Assembly: GCA_030180135.1 (NCBI GenBank)
Contig: CM058232.1
Coordinates: forward strand, 72,904,016 to 72,968,015
DNA: 64,000 nucleotides
Direction of reading: 5' to 3'
DNA from: Orychophragmus violaceus
Lineage: Eukaryota; Streptophyta; Magnoliopsida; Brassicales; Brassicaceae
In this document: positions 43,141 to 55,371 of the stretch, piece by piece
Layout: each line of letters begins with the position of its first letter
How positions within the stretch are numbered: position 1 is the first letter of the stretch
Program-made: the position numbers and the translations under genes
The notes under the pieces: model-generated
What the model was told of the DNA's origin: nothing
Databases searched by the model: none
The model's input: only the letters and a program-made list of their open reading frames with translations

Positions 43141-44503
43141 ATCACAGCCTCTGTCGAAACCACCGGGGTCTAATCTCCCATCAAAGTCAAGAAAATGACG
43201 TTGGAAGAGCGATGAGTGGGAGGCAACCCACTGTAGGTTAGTTTTCTTTTCTTTTTGGTTTTCATTCTTGTGTCTTTTGAATTTTCTGGTTTTTGTATCA
43301 CAGAGCCGTGAAGAACAGACAATAGTGTCGGTCGACATTGCCATAGTGTCGGTCGACACTGACACTAGAAACACGGACAGAAATCGATCACGCTCGATTA
43401 GGAGTAAGTTGATGTTGACCAAGGCATGATGTCGCCCGACACAGGCTGGGTGTCGGTCGACACCGACTGTGACCCAAGTAAGATTTCTGTTCCATGTCTC
43501 GGTTCTCCTATACCTTGCTTTATACCGATCTCATGCTACAATTGCACCGGGGACAGTGCCGTTTAAGTGTGGGGGAGGTGGCTACTGACATTGTGTTTTG
43601 TTTTCTTAGAGTCAGTCCCATGTTTTCACTAGTTTTCAAAATTGTTTTATTGAGTCAAAATTTGTATAAAACTATGATTTTTTGAGGAAATTTTTCGCTG
43701 GATCAGGAACTAAGTGACCATTGGACAGACTTGCAGGAGCTCTATGACTATTAGAAAACCCCAAACGAACCAGCTTACCAAGGACACCCATATCTAAAAA
43801 GGTATTCAGAGGATCCAACAATAGTCTCGCACTAAATCTTGACTTAAATTTCTCACTTAGGGGCTTGGTAATCTTTGGGTCGGATTCCTTTGATGTGTTT
43901 GAAACAGCCTATGATCCTGTTCTAAAGTATGGTTTCTGATTTTCCCCTCCCTTGAAAGTAAAAAAAAGAGAGATAAAAACCGAGGATAAGCTAGTAGCTT
44001 CGAAGTGGTCACGGGAGTGGTAGAGACCCCTATTACCTCCTGTGTATCCATGGAAAGATCCAAAGTTAAACCCCGATAAAAAGGGAAGAGCACTGATAGA
44101 AAAATAAAATGATACCCAATGGAGAAAAATCAGTGCTAAGGGAGAAAGGGAAAAGAAAGAAACCAGAAACCGACAGTTTGGTGGTCAGATACTGAATATG
44201 TTGAGTCCATGTGTCCTTTGATTCGATACTCCCTCTGTGAGACTGCATCTAATTGTATACAAAGGCTAATGTGGTGAACTTGAATGTCCTAACTTGATTG
44301 TGGAGTTTACTTGGGACAGTTGCTAAGTGTGGGGGAAGTATATTGTGATCTTGAGTTCTGTAGGAAAGTTTTCAGTGGTTTACTAAGTGAATGTGATTGC
44401 GAAAGTTCCTAGGACGAAAAGAGTTTCTGTGTTTTCAAACCTCTTTTCTTATGCTTTGGTCTTTACTTGCTTGAGGGAAAGCAAGAGCTAAGTGTGGGGG
44501 AGT
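43141..44503 (+). other. Athila 2 conserved 3' noncoding region with three polypurine-like tracts
   Basis: Continuation of Athila 2 after copia B. Tracts of the AAGTGTGGGGGAG type lie at about 43566-43578, 44326-44338 and 44490-44503, the last being the true tract beside the LTR. Palindrome pairs lie at 43323-43360 and 43428-43465. Blocks such as AGCTACTAGCTTATCC are shared with the other Athila copies (in inverse orientation there). No envelope-like frame is evident. Confidence 0.8.
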
Positions 44504-45033
44504 TGATATATCATGGTTATCCTAGGTTTTCAACCATGATATAGTTATATATATTGTGTCTTTAACCTGGTTTTTAGAGTCTATTGAGTCTTCTATAGGT
44601 AGACTTGCGTTTGGAGCAAATGATGGGATTATAGGATGTTTCTGGTGATTTATGCAACGAGTTGAAGTCGGTGTCTCGACCACGATTGCGTGTCGACCGA
44701 CACTGACTTGGGTGTCGGTCGACACTGAGCGCGACAGAACATTACCCGAGAGTTGAAGACAAGTTTTGAAGATTTTCAGAATTACCTAGAAGTTTTCTCT
44801 AATTCTAAACTGACCCCAAAACGTGTTTAGAGAGTTTAATTAGGTTTTCAGACTCATTCATTCTTTTATCTTGTTCTTACTTTGTTCTTGCTTGAGAGAT
44901 TGAGAGATTTTGGCAAGGGGCTGATTCTTGCTACTTGTAACGCTTGAGAGAAGAATTTCGAACCCCTTTACTTTTATCTATTCAGTTTCTGGTTTTCTAT
45001 TCATGATGTGTTGTTTGATTACTGATATGTGAG
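44504..45033 (+). repeat. Athila 2 3' LTR, first part
   Basis: Begins TGATATATCATGG. Interrupted at GTGAG (45029-45033) by Athila 3 and resumed at 55372. A palindrome pair lies at 44687-44726. Confidence 0.95.
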
Positions 45034-46013
45034 TGATAGGTCAAGAATTATCCCTATTCTACTGCAAGTGCACAGTTATGTGATTGTAGTATAAAAGGTA
45101 TCGAATCCCACAGAGACTCTAGTTTCACGCGATAGACTATATGCAGTCGAATTAAGCTAAGCAAGACAAGTGAAAGCAGTAAAGAAAACAGTAAATCAGA
45201 GTAGCAAAGTGAACTGTGTGTAAGCAATTAACGAAGGTGTCAGGTTCAGGGAAGTTCTCAGGAAATCAAGGAATCAGATCAATCAATTAATAGGATTCAG
45301 ATATCGATGTTCTAGAACTAGAATCATAGAAATATAGCAAACCAACTCTCGCTGTGAATACTAACTATGTCTAACAACCTAGAAAGCCAACTCTCGTTGC
45401 GAATCCTAGAGTTCTAAACAAGCATTAAGAACATGTTCTATCGGTTCACAATTCTTCTAAACCAAATCTCTTTGTATCTAGTCAAATTGCTCACACTAAG
45501 TTTATTCAGATTATAACTCACACTCTCGCGCTATAGCATAAAAGAGATATAAAAACTGGGGTTCGAAATCATGTCTCTCTCGAGTACAAGATCAGCCCAA
45601 AGACTCAATCTCTGATAAAACCTAGCGTATCAAAAAGCGTAGCCTAACAAGTGGCTGAAAAACCTAATTAAATAGTATAAAACACGAATTGGGCTTTCTT
45701 GTAAATATGGTAATCTTCTAGGCCTTATTGCAATTCCTCAAAAGTCTCATTAACTTGCGTAGAATTTATGAATCGCGATCAGTGTCGATCGACACTAAGA
45801 GTAGTGTCGATCGACACTCACTCCAAGTATGGACTCCGACTTTGTATTTTCTGCATAGATTCCCAATAGGCTCCAAAATGCACCAACATCTCCAAATAAG
45901 CTCCAAACGTGCATAAACCTGTAAAGGACACAAAAGACTACAAAAACACCTAAAATACTCTAAGTAAAGACTTATATAATGGCCTGAAAACCAGTAAAAA
46001 CCATGATATATCA
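45034..46013 (-). repeat. Athila 3 LTR1 (980 bp, with a 209-bp deletion)
   Basis: Same ends as LTR2 and LTR3 but lacks the segment between CTCGCGCTAT and AGCATAAAAG (near 45535), which is present in LTR2 (about 49990-50200). A palindrome pair lies at 45779-45818. Confidence 0.94.
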
Positions 46014-47280
46014 ACTCCCCCACACTTAGCTCTTGCTTGCCCTCAAGCAAGTAAAGAACCAAAGTATAAGAAAAGAGGTTTGAAAACACAGAAACTCATT
46101 TCGTCCTAGGAACTTTCGCATTCACATTCACTTAGTAAGCCACTGAAAACTTTCCTACAGAACTCAAGACCACAATATACTTCCCCCATACTTAGCAACT
46201 GTCCCAAGTAAACTCAACAATCAAGTTAGGACATTCAAGTTCACCACACTAGCCTCTGTATACAATTAGGTGCGGTCTCACAGAGAGAGTATCGAATCAA
46301 AGAACACATGGACTCAACTTATTCAGTATCTGACCACCAAACTGTCGGTTTCTGGTTTCTTTCTTTTCCCTTTCTCCCTTACCACTGATTTTTCCCCAGT
46401 GGGTATCATTTTATTTTTTCTATCAGTGCTCTTCCATTTTTATTGGGGTTTAACTTTGGATCTTTCCATGGATACACAAGAGGTAATAGGGGTCTCTACC
46501 ACTCCCGTGACCACTTCGAAGCTACTAGCTTATCCTCGGTTTTTATCTCTTTTTTTTTTACTTTCAAGGGAGGGGAAAATCAGAAACCATACTTTAGAAC
46601 AGGATCATAGGTTGTGTCAAACACATCAAAGCAATCCGACCCAAAGATTACCAAGCCCCTAAGTGAGAAATTAAAGTCAATATTAAGTGCGAGACTAGTG
46701 ATGAATCCTCTAAATACCTGGTTAGATATGGGTGTCCTTGGTAAGCTGATCCGTTTGGGGTTTTCTAATAGTTATAGAGCTCCTGCAAGTCTGTCCAATG
46801 GTCACTTAGTTCCTGTTCCAGCGAAAGATTTCCTCGAAAAATCATAGTTTCATACTGATTTTGACTCAATAAAACAATTTTGAAAACACGATGTCAGTAA
46901 CCACCTCCCCCACACTTAAACAACACTGTCCCCAGTGTTATCACAGCTTGGGTTCGGGAGAACAAGGTATAATCAGCGAAAAATTCGGAAAATCAGAAAC
47001 CTTACCTGTTAGCGTGGTCAGTGTCGACCGACACACAGCCAGTGTCGAACGACAGAAGGCTTAGGTCGACACTAATCTGATCCGAATCGAGCGTCCTCGA
47101 TTATGGTCCGTGTTTTCGAGTCTGGTGTCGACCGACACTAAAGGGTGTCGATCGACACTGTTGTCTGCAAACCTGTTCATCACGTTCTGAAACACCAAAA
47201 ACCAGAAAAATCAAAGTAACCAAACCAAAAGTCAAAAAGAAAAGAAAAACTGACCCGACAGTGGGTTGCCTCCCACTCAA
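46014..47280 (-). other. Athila 3 copy 1: 3' noncoding region
   Basis: Polypurine-like tracts lie at about 46014-46028, 46184-46197 and 46906-46919 (CTCCCCCACACTTA in window orientation). Palindrome pairs lie at 47020-47055 and 47122-47160. Noncoding. Confidence 0.8.
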
Positions 47281-47326
47281 CGCTTGTTTTTTGTCATTAG
47301 CTGGACTATGGGTAGGAGAATCAGGC

Positions 47327-48267
47327 TCATGGCGGTTTCAACAGAGACTTTGAGTGTCTCTGTGAATGTCTCCTCATCCAAGGTGGTGAATATGCAGTAG
47401 GATCGTGAGCTTGACCAAGGAAGGATGGAAAAACAACAGGGTGGGAGTGAAGCTTGGGTGTTGTCGAGTGTTTATCTGCATTCACAGCAATAGAGTTATG
47501 AGGTGTAAGCTTAGAAGATGAAGATGCGTACCTTCGCTTTTGAAGACGTTTGATATTCAGAGCTTTCTGCTTATGATATGTTACAGGTTCTGAAGATGTT
47601 AGAGTAGATTCCTGACGAACCACCATCTTTCCTCTCCAATATCAACTACATGAATCCCACCAATATGGGCTTCTTGCTCTATCTCAACACCAAATGTTTG
47701 ACCATCAATGGTGGACCTTTGCAGCTTGTCCATCTTGAAGTGCAGAGGCTTATCTCCTAGGTGGAGGTCAATCAGGCCATGTCTTATATCAATCACTGCT
47801 CCAGCTGTAGCTAAGAAGGATCTGCCAAGTATCAGAGGATCATCCGGTTCCATATCATATTTCAGCACCACGAAGTCTGTTGGAATCAAGTAGTTTCCAA
47901 CTCTGATAGGGATGTCCTCTAGAAATCCTTCTGGGATCCTCTTTGATCGATCAGCCAGGATTAGAGAGATCCTAGTCTGCTTGAAGTCCGTCAATCCTAA
48001 TCTCTCAACAACAGAGTATGGCATGAGGTTCGCACTAGCTCCCAAGTCGCATTAAGAGTGCTTGAAGTTGTCCTCGAAGATAGAGCAGTCTAGCGCAAAG
48101 ACTCCTGGATCTGGAAGCTTCTCTGGAATCTGATTGAGCAGCACAGAACTGACTCGCTTAGATACAATCATCACCCCCTCTTTCAAATAACCATCAGTGG
48201 AGACCATCTTCTTCGCATATCTCTTCACACAAGGATGAACTCGAAGCATCAGCAGGTGGAGTTTCAT
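47327..48267 (-). pseudogene. Athila 3 copy 1: protease
   Basis: Minus-strand blocks are HPCVKRYAKKMVSTDG, KLPDPGVFALDCSIFEDNF, a TAA stop, CDLGASANLMPYSVVERLG, PTDFVVLKYDMEPDD and LGRSFLATAGAVIDI. The stop at 48052 directly before the active-site CDLG is shared with copy 2, so it predates the tandem duplication. A frameshift at about 47610 leads to the shifted tail. Confidence 0.85.
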
Positions 48268-49330
48268 TCAGCTTCTTATCCATCACAAGCATGAATTTGA
48301 CCGCATTCTGCCCATGTTTAGACCTCATAGGAACTCTGGGGAAAGGTATAGGAGGTTTGTAGACCTTCTCCTTAGCAAAAACATCAGATTTGGGCGAAAT
48401 TGGGTCTGCCCGACCGCCGCGTCGACCCACGCAGAAGTGGTGTCGGTCGACATTAAATTGGTGTTGACCTTCAGTGTTGACCATGGTCGATTTCCGTTCG
48501 TCATGAGGACTTGAAATTGCCGTCAGAACTGCGTGTCGACCGACACTAAGAGTGGTGTCGACCGACACTAAATCTACAGTTTCAAAAACGTGTTTCTCAT
48601 TTCTGCAGCTCACGAATCCAGCCTCCAAATTTCCTCCAATCAGCTGTGGAACAACCTCTTCTTCATGCTGGACATGGATAGCGTTGACATGTAGCCTTGG
48701 GTTCTGCCCAGTTCTCCCTGGAAGGAATCCAACCTCTCTTTTCACAACTGCAGCAGTCTGAGCAACTTGAACATCTAGCTGCTTCACATGAGTGTTCAGA
48801 TATTCAAATTTCCCATTCAGATCTTCATACAATGCATCTATCTTCTTATTGAAGTCCACTGTAGTTTTTATCTCTCCCTCAAGAAGTTGCTCCATCATGG
48901 CTTTCAATCTGCTCTCATGAGCATTAGTAACAGGAGGTTCCTGATAAGAAGAAGCTCCATAGTTCCTTGTGAAGAAATTGTTTTGTTTTTGTCCTTCAAG
49001 AAGCTGCTCCATCATGGTTTCCAATCTGCTCTCACATGTAGGTGCAAGAGGTGTCTGGTAAGAGGAAGCACCATAGTTCCTTGAGAAGGAACTGCTCTTT
49101 TGCTGGAAGGGCTCCTGAAAAGCAGACTTCTGACTGTAAAATCAACTCCCTCCAACGTAGTTGACAGCCCTTCCAAGTACAAGATTATGCAGAGAGTCAA
49201 CTTTTTTCTTCAGCCTAGCTATCTGCGAGCTGTCAATCTCTGAGCTGAAAACAATCGGATTCATCATCCTCTCAGATTTCCGAACCTTCCTGGTTGCTTC
49301 CGCGAAAGGTGTCGACTGACACTAGGTTGG
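48200..49330 (-). pseudogene. Athila 3 copy 1: Gag C-terminal part without capsid
   Basis: The minus strand reads from a short N-terminal piece (KKKVDSLHNLVLGRAVNYVG, near 49190) into a duplicated 38-residue unit: RNYGASSY...MMEQLLEGQ (near 49075 and 48960, period about 114 bp). Then come VDFNKKIDALYEDLNGKFEY and HVKQLDVQVAQT, then a palindrome-derived stretch (VSVDTTLSVGRH). The capsid core seen in Athila 1 and 2 (FANRSAIVPP-, SLAGEAAAWLK-type blocks) is absent, so no particle could be built from this protein. It joins the protease across a frameshift near 48230 that copy 2 shares. Confidence 0.8.
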
Positions 49331-49464
49331 TGTCGATCAACACTAAGTTCTCTTGGTCGCTGTTTCCCTGCAGAAACAAGAAAAACGCGAAAAAGAGATT
49401 AGGAACAAAGAAAAGAAAACACTTAGACTAAATTCTAGTACAAAATCTATCGGCGAACTCAAAG
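49331..49464 (-). other. Athila 3 copy 1: leader
   Basis: T-rich leader ending in TTTCTGCAG, with a decayed palindrome pair at 49305-49345 overlapping the start of gag. Confidence 0.6.
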
Positions 49465-49490
49465 AGTCCCCGGCAACGGCGCCAAAATCT
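49465..49490 (-). promoter_or_regulatory. Athila 3 copy 1: primer-binding site
   Basis: TCCCCGGCAACGGCGCCAAA in window orientation, directly beside LTR2 on the minus strand. Confidence 0.93.
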
Positions 49491-50679
49491 TGATAGGTCA
49501 AGAATTACCTCTATTCTACTGCAAGTGCACAGTTATGTGATTGTAGTATAAAAGGTATCGAATCCCACAGAGACTCTAGTTTCACGCGATAGACTATATG
49601 CAGTCGAATTAAGCTAAGCAAGACAAGTGAAAGCAGTAAAGAAAACAGTAAATCTTAGTAGTAAAGTGAACGGTGTGTAAGCAATTAACGAAGGTGTCAG
49701 GTTCAAGGAAGTTCTCAGGAAATCAAAGAATCAGATCAATCAAGTAACAGGATTCAAATATCGATGTTCTAGAACTAGAATCACAGAAATATAGCAAACT
49801 AACTCTCGCTGTGAATACTAACTATGTCTAACAACCTAGAAAGCCAACTCTCGTTGCGAATCCTAGAGTTCTAAACAAGCATTAAGAACAGGTTCTATCG
49901 GTTCACAATTCTTCTAAACCAAATCTCTTTGTATCTAGTCAAATTGCTCACACTAAGTTTATTTAGATTATAAGTCACACTCTCGCGCTATTGTTAATTA
50001 TCTCAGATCTAAACCCTAGGTGATCAGTCTAGAATTCAGCATTAAGAACAATCTAGATGAAGAACTAGATGTTAAGAATCCAAATTAATTAATTAAACTA
50101 ACAATCCATGAAATCCCTAACGAGAGTCCCTAAACCTAACAAGGAGATCTACTCAGACATGGCAATTGAAACAACATACATGATGAATAGAAAACCAAAT
50201 AGCATAAAAGAGATATAAAAATTGGGGTTCGAAATCAAGTCTCTCTCGAGTACAAGATCAGCCCCAAAACTCAGTCTCTGATAAAACCTAGCGTATCAAA
50301 AAGCGTAGCCTAACAAGTGGCTGAAAAACCTAATTAAATAGTCTAAAACATGAATTGAGCTTTCTTGTAAATATGGTAATCTGCTGGGCCTTATTGCAAT
50401 TCCTCAAAAGTCTCATTAACTCGCCTAGAATTTCTGAATCGCGATCAGTGTCGATCGACCCTAAGAGTAGTGTCGATCGACACTCACTCCAAGTATGGAC
50501 TCCGACTTCGTCTTTTCTGCACAAATTCCCAATAGGCTCCAAAATGCACCAACATCTCCAAATAAGCTCCAAACGTGGATAAACCTGTAAAGGACACAAA
50601 AGACTACAAAAACACCTAAAAGAATCTAAGTAAAGACTTATATATTGGCCTGAAAACCAGTAAAAACTATGATATATCA
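49491..50679 (-). repeat. Athila 3 LTR2, shared between the tandem copies (1189 bp)
   Basis: The central LTR serves as 5' LTR of copy 1 and 3' LTR of copy 2. It begins TGATAGGTCAAG and ends GATATATCA in window orientation. The palindrome pair is at 50446-50485. Confidence 0.95.
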
Positions 50680-51970
50680 ACTCCCCCACACTTAACTCTT
50701 GCTTGCCCTCAAGCAAGTAAAGAACCAAAGTATAAGAAAAGAGGTTTGAAAACACAGAAACTCATTTCGTCATAGGAACTTTCGCATTCACATTCACCTA
50801 GTAAGCCACTGAAAAGTTTCCTACAGAACTCAAGACCACAATATACTTCCCCCACACTTAGCAACTGTCCCAAGTAAACTCCACAATCAAGTTAGGACAT
50901 TCAAGTTCACCACACTAGCCTCTGTATACAATTAGGTGCGGTCTCACAGAGGGAGTATCGAATCAAAGGACACATGGACTAAACTTATTCAGTATCTGAC
51001 CACCAAACTGTCGGTTTCTGGTTTCTTTCTTTTCCCTTTCTCCCTTAGCACTGATTTTTCCCCACTGGGTATCATTTTATTTTATTCTATCAGTGCTCTT
51101 CCCTTTTTTATTGGGGTTTAACTTTGGATCTTTCCATGGATACACATGAGGTAATAGGGGTCTCTACCACTCCCGTGACCACTTTGAAGCTACTAGCTTA
51201 TCCTCAGTTTTTTTTTTTTTTTTTTTACTTTCAAGGGAGGGGAAAATCAGAAACCATATTATAGAACATGATCATAGGCTGTGCCAAACACATCAATGGA
51301 ATCCGACCCAAAGATTACCAAGCCCCTAAGCGAGAAATTAAAGTCAATATTAATTGCGAGACTAGTGATGGATCCTCTGAATACCTGGTTAGATATGGGT
51401 GTCCTTGGTAAACTGATCTGTTTGGGGTTTTCTAATAGTCATAGAGATCCTGAAAGTCTGTCCAATGGTCACTTAGTTCCTGTTCCAGTGAAAATTTTCC
51501 TCGAAAAATCATAGTTTCATACGGATTTTGACTCAATAAAACAATTTTGAAAACTAGTGAAAACATGGGACTGACTCTAAGAAAAGAGAACACGATGTCA
51601 GTAACCACCTCCCCCACACTTAAACAACACTGTCCCCAGTGTTATCGCAGCTTGGGTTCGGGAGAACAAGGTATAATCAGCAAAAAATTCGGATAATAAG
51701 AAACCTTACCTGCTAGCGTGGTCAATGTCGGCCGACACACAGCCAGTGTCGAACGACACGAGGCTTAGGTCGACACTAATCTGATCCAAATCGAGCGTCC
51801 TCGATTATGGTCCGTGTTTACGAGTCTGGTGTCGACCGACACTAAAAGGTGTCGATCGACACTGTTGTCTGCAAACCTGTTCATCACGTTCTGAAACACC
51901 AAAAACCAAAAAAATCAAAGTAACCAAACCAAAAGTCAAAAAGAAAAGAAAAACTGACCCAACAGTGGGT
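50680..51970 (-). other. Athila 3 copy 2: 3' noncoding region
   Basis: Near-copy of 46014-47280 with polypurine-like tracts at about 50680, 50849 and 51608. Palindrome pairs lie at 51721-51760 and 51825-51863. It also has about 50 bp (around 51555-51600) that copy 1 lacks. Confidence 0.8.
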
Positions 51971-52077
51971 TGCCTCCCACTCAACGCTTGGTTTTAGTCA
52001 TTAGCTAGACTACGGGTAGGAGAATCAGGCTCATGGCAGTTTCAACAGAGACTTTGAGTGTCTCTGTGAATGTCTCC

Positions 52078-52967
52078 TCATCCAAGGTGGTGAATATGCA
52101 GTAGGATCATGAGCTTGACCAAGGAAGGATGGAAAAGCAACAGGGTGGGAAGCTTGGGTGTTGTCGAGTGTTTATCTGCATTCACAGCAGTAGAGTTATG
52201 TGGTGTAAGCTTAGAAGATGAAGATGCGTACCTTCGCTTTTGAAGACGTTTGATATTCATAGCTTTCTGCTTATGATATGTCACATGTTCTGAAGATGTT
52301 AGAGTAGATTCCTGATGAACCACCATCTTTCCTCTCCAATATCAACTACATGAATCCCACCAATATGGGCTTCTTGCTCTATCTCAACACCAAATGTTTG
52401 ACCATCAATGGTGGACCTTTGCAGCTTGTCCATCTTGAAGTGCAGAGGCTTATCTCCTAGGTGGAGGTCAATCAGGCCATGTCTTATATCAATCACTGCT
52501 CCAGCTGTAGCTAAGAAGGATCTGCCAAGTATCAGAGGATCATCCGGTTCCATATCATATTTCAGCACCACGAAGTCTGTTGGAATCAAGTAGTTTCCAA
52601 CTCTGATAGGGATGTCCTCTAGAAATCCTTCTGGGATCCTCTTTGATCGATCAACCAGGATTAGAGAGATCCAAGTCTGCTTGAAGTCCGTCAATCCCAA
52701 TCTCTCAACAACAGAGTATGGCATGAGGTTCGCACTAGCTCCCAAGTCGCATTAAGAGTGCTTGAAGTTGTCCTCGAAGATAGAGCAGTCTAGCGCAAAG
52801 ACTCCTGGATCTGGAAGCTTCTCTGGAATCTGATTGAGCAGCACAGAACTGACTCGCTTAGATACAATCATCACCCCCTCTTTCAAATAACCATCAGTGG
52901 AGACCATCTTCTTCGCATATCTCTTCACACAAGGATGAACTCGAAGCATCAGCAGGTGGAGTTTCAT
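52078..52967 (-). pseudogene. Athila 3 copy 2: protease
   Basis: Near-identical to copy 1, including the TAA before CDLG (at 52752) and the downstream frameshift. It differs by a few substitutions (for example TRISLILAD versus TWISLILVD). Confidence 0.85.
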
Positions 52968-54030
52968 TCAGCTTCTTATCCATCACAAGCATGAATTTGA
53001 CCGCATTCTGCCCATGTTTAGACCTCATAGGAACTCTGGGGAAAGGTATAGGAGGTTTGTAGACCTTCTCCTTAGCAAAAACATCAGATTTGGGCGAAAT
53101 TGGGTCTGCCCGACAGTCGCGTCGACCGACGCAGAAGTGGTGTTGGTCGACATTAAATTGGTGTCGACCTTCAGTGTCGACCATGGTCGATTTCCGTTCG
53201 TCATGAGGACTTGAAATTGCCGTCAGAACTGCGTGTCGACTGACACTAAGAGTGGTGTCGACCGACACTAAATCTGCAGTTTCAAAAACGTGTTTCTCAT
53301 TTCTGCAGCTCACGAATCCAGCCTCCAAATTTCCTCCAATCAGCTGTGGAACAACCTCTTCTTCATGCTGGACATGGATAGCGTTGACATGTAGCCTTGG
53401 GTTCTGCTCAGTTCTCCCTGGAAGGAATCCATCCTCTCTTTTCACAACTAACTTGAACATCTAGCTGCTTCACATGAGTATTCAGATATTCAAATTTCCC
53501 ATTCAGATCTTCATACAATGCATCTATCTTCTTATTGAAGTCCACTGTAGTTTTTGTCTGTCCCTCAAGAAGTTGCTCCATCATGGCTTCCAATCTGCTC
53601 TCATGAGCATTAGTAACAGGAGGTGCCATATAAGAAGAAGCTCCATAGTTCCTTGTGAAGGAGTTGTTCTGTTTTTGTCCTTCAAGAAGCTGCTCCATCA
53701 TGGTTTCCAATCTGCTCTCACATGTAGGTGCAGGAGGTGTCTGGTAAGAGGAAGCACCATAGTTCCTTGAGAAGGAACTGCTCTGTTGCTGGAAGGGCTT
53801 CTGAAAAGCAGACTTCTGACTGTAAAATCCACTCCCTCCAACGTAGTTGACAGCCCTTCCAAGTACAAGACTATGCAGAGAGTCAACTTTTTTTCTTCAG
53901 CCCAACTATCTGCGAGCTGTCAATCTCTGAGCTGTAAACAATCGGATTCATCATCTTCTCAGATTTCCGAACCTTCCTGGTTGCTTCCGCGAAAGGTGTC
54001 GACCGACACTAGGTTGGTGTCGATCAACAC
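52900..54030 (-). pseudogene. Athila 3 copy 2: Gag C-terminal part without capsid
   Basis: Same layout as copy 1, with the MMEQLLEGQ duplication. It has a private 14-bp deletion near 53450 (a GCAGCAGTCTGAGC stretch present in copy 1), which shifts the frame. Where copy 1 has a TGA in GGS*FYS, copy 2 has GGA-type codon (GGSGFYS), so each copy also has private changes. Confidence 0.8.
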
Positions 54031-54151
54031 TAAGTTCTCTTGGTCGCTGTTTCCCTGCAGAAACAAGAAAAACGCGAAAAAGAGATTAGGAACAAAGAAA
54101 AGAAAACACTTAGACTAAATTCTAGTACAAAATCTATCGGCGAACTCAAAG

Positions 54152-54177
54152 AGTCCCCGGCAACGGCGCCAAAAACT
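54152..54177 (-). promoter_or_regulatory. Athila 3 copy 2: primer-binding site
   Basis: TCCCCGGCAACGGCGCCAAA in window orientation, directly beside LTR3 on the minus strand. Confidence 0.93.
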
Positions 54178-55366
54178 TGATAGGTCAAGAATTATCTCTA
54201 TTCTACTGCAAGTGCACATTTATGTGATTGTAGTACAAAAGGTATCGAATCCCACAGAGACTCTAGTTTCACGCGATAGACTATATGCAGTCGAATTAAG
54301 CTAAGCAAGACAAGTGAAAGCTGTAAAGAAAACAGTAAATCAGAGTAGCAAAGTGAACGGTGTGTAAGCAATTAACGAAGGTGTCAGGTTCAAGGAAGTT
54401 CTCAGGAAATCAAGGAATCAGATCAATCAATTAACATGATTTAGATATCGATGTTCTACAACTAGAATCACAGAAATATAGCAAACCAACTCTCGCTGTG
54501 AATACTAACTATGTCTAACAACCTAGAAAGCCAACTCTCGTTGCGAATTCTAGAGTTCTAAACAAGCATTAAGAACATGTTGTATCGGTTCACAATTCTT
54601 CTAAACTAAATCTCTTTGTATCTAGTCAAATTGCTCACACTAAGTTTATTCAGATTATAACTCACACTCTCGCGCTATTGTTATTTATCTCAGATCTAAA
54701 CCCTAGGTGATCAGTCTAGAATTCAGCATTAAGAACAACCTAGATAAAGAACTAGATGTTAAGAATCCAAATTAATCAATTAAACTAACAATCCATGAAA
54801 TTCCTAACGAGAATCCCTAAACCTAACAAGGAGATCTACTCAGACATGGCAATTGAAACAACAGACATGATGAATAGAAAACTAAATAGCATAAAAGAGA
54901 TATAAAAACTGGGGTTCGAAATCAAGTCTCTCTCGAGTACAAGATCAGCCCCAAAACTTAATCTCTGATAAAACCTAGCGTATCAAAAAGCGTAGCCTAA
55001 CAAGTGGCTGAAAAACCTAATTAAATAGTCTAAAACACGAATTGGGCTTTCTTGTAAATATGGTTATCTTCTGGGCCTTATTGCAATTCCTCAAAAGTCT
55101 CATTAACTCGCGTAGAATTTCTGAATCACGATCAGTGTCGATCGACACTAAGAGTAGTGTCGATCGACACTCACTCCAAGTATGGACTCCGACTTCGTCT
55201 TTTCTGCACAGATTCCCAATAGGCTCCAAAATGCACCAACATCTCCAAATAAGCTCCAAACGTGCATAAACCTGTAAAGGACACAAAAGACTACAAAAAC
55301 ACCTAAAAGACTCTAAGTAAAGACTTATATCATGGCCTGAAAACCAGTAAAAACCATGATATATCA
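54178..55366 (-). repeat. Athila 3 LTR3 (1189 bp)
   Basis: 5' LTR of copy 2, same length as LTR2. A palindrome pair lies at 55133-55172. The GTGAG duplication follows. Confidence 0.95.
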
Positions 55367-55371
55367 GTGAG

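Larger units (their letters stand above)
45034..55366 (-). mobile_element. Athila 3: tandem Athila-like element, three LTRs and two internal regions
   Basis: Flanked by GTGAG at 45029-45033 and 55367-55371. Order: LTR1 45034-46013, internal 46014-49490, LTR2 49491-50679, internal 50680-54177, LTR3 54178-55366, all minus strand. Each internal has a primer site, a truncated gag, a protease and a noncoding 3' region. The two internals share at least one frameshift and one stop. One target duplication encloses the whole array, so it arose by one insertion plus unequal recombination, or by insertion of a tandem DNA. Confidence 0.95.
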
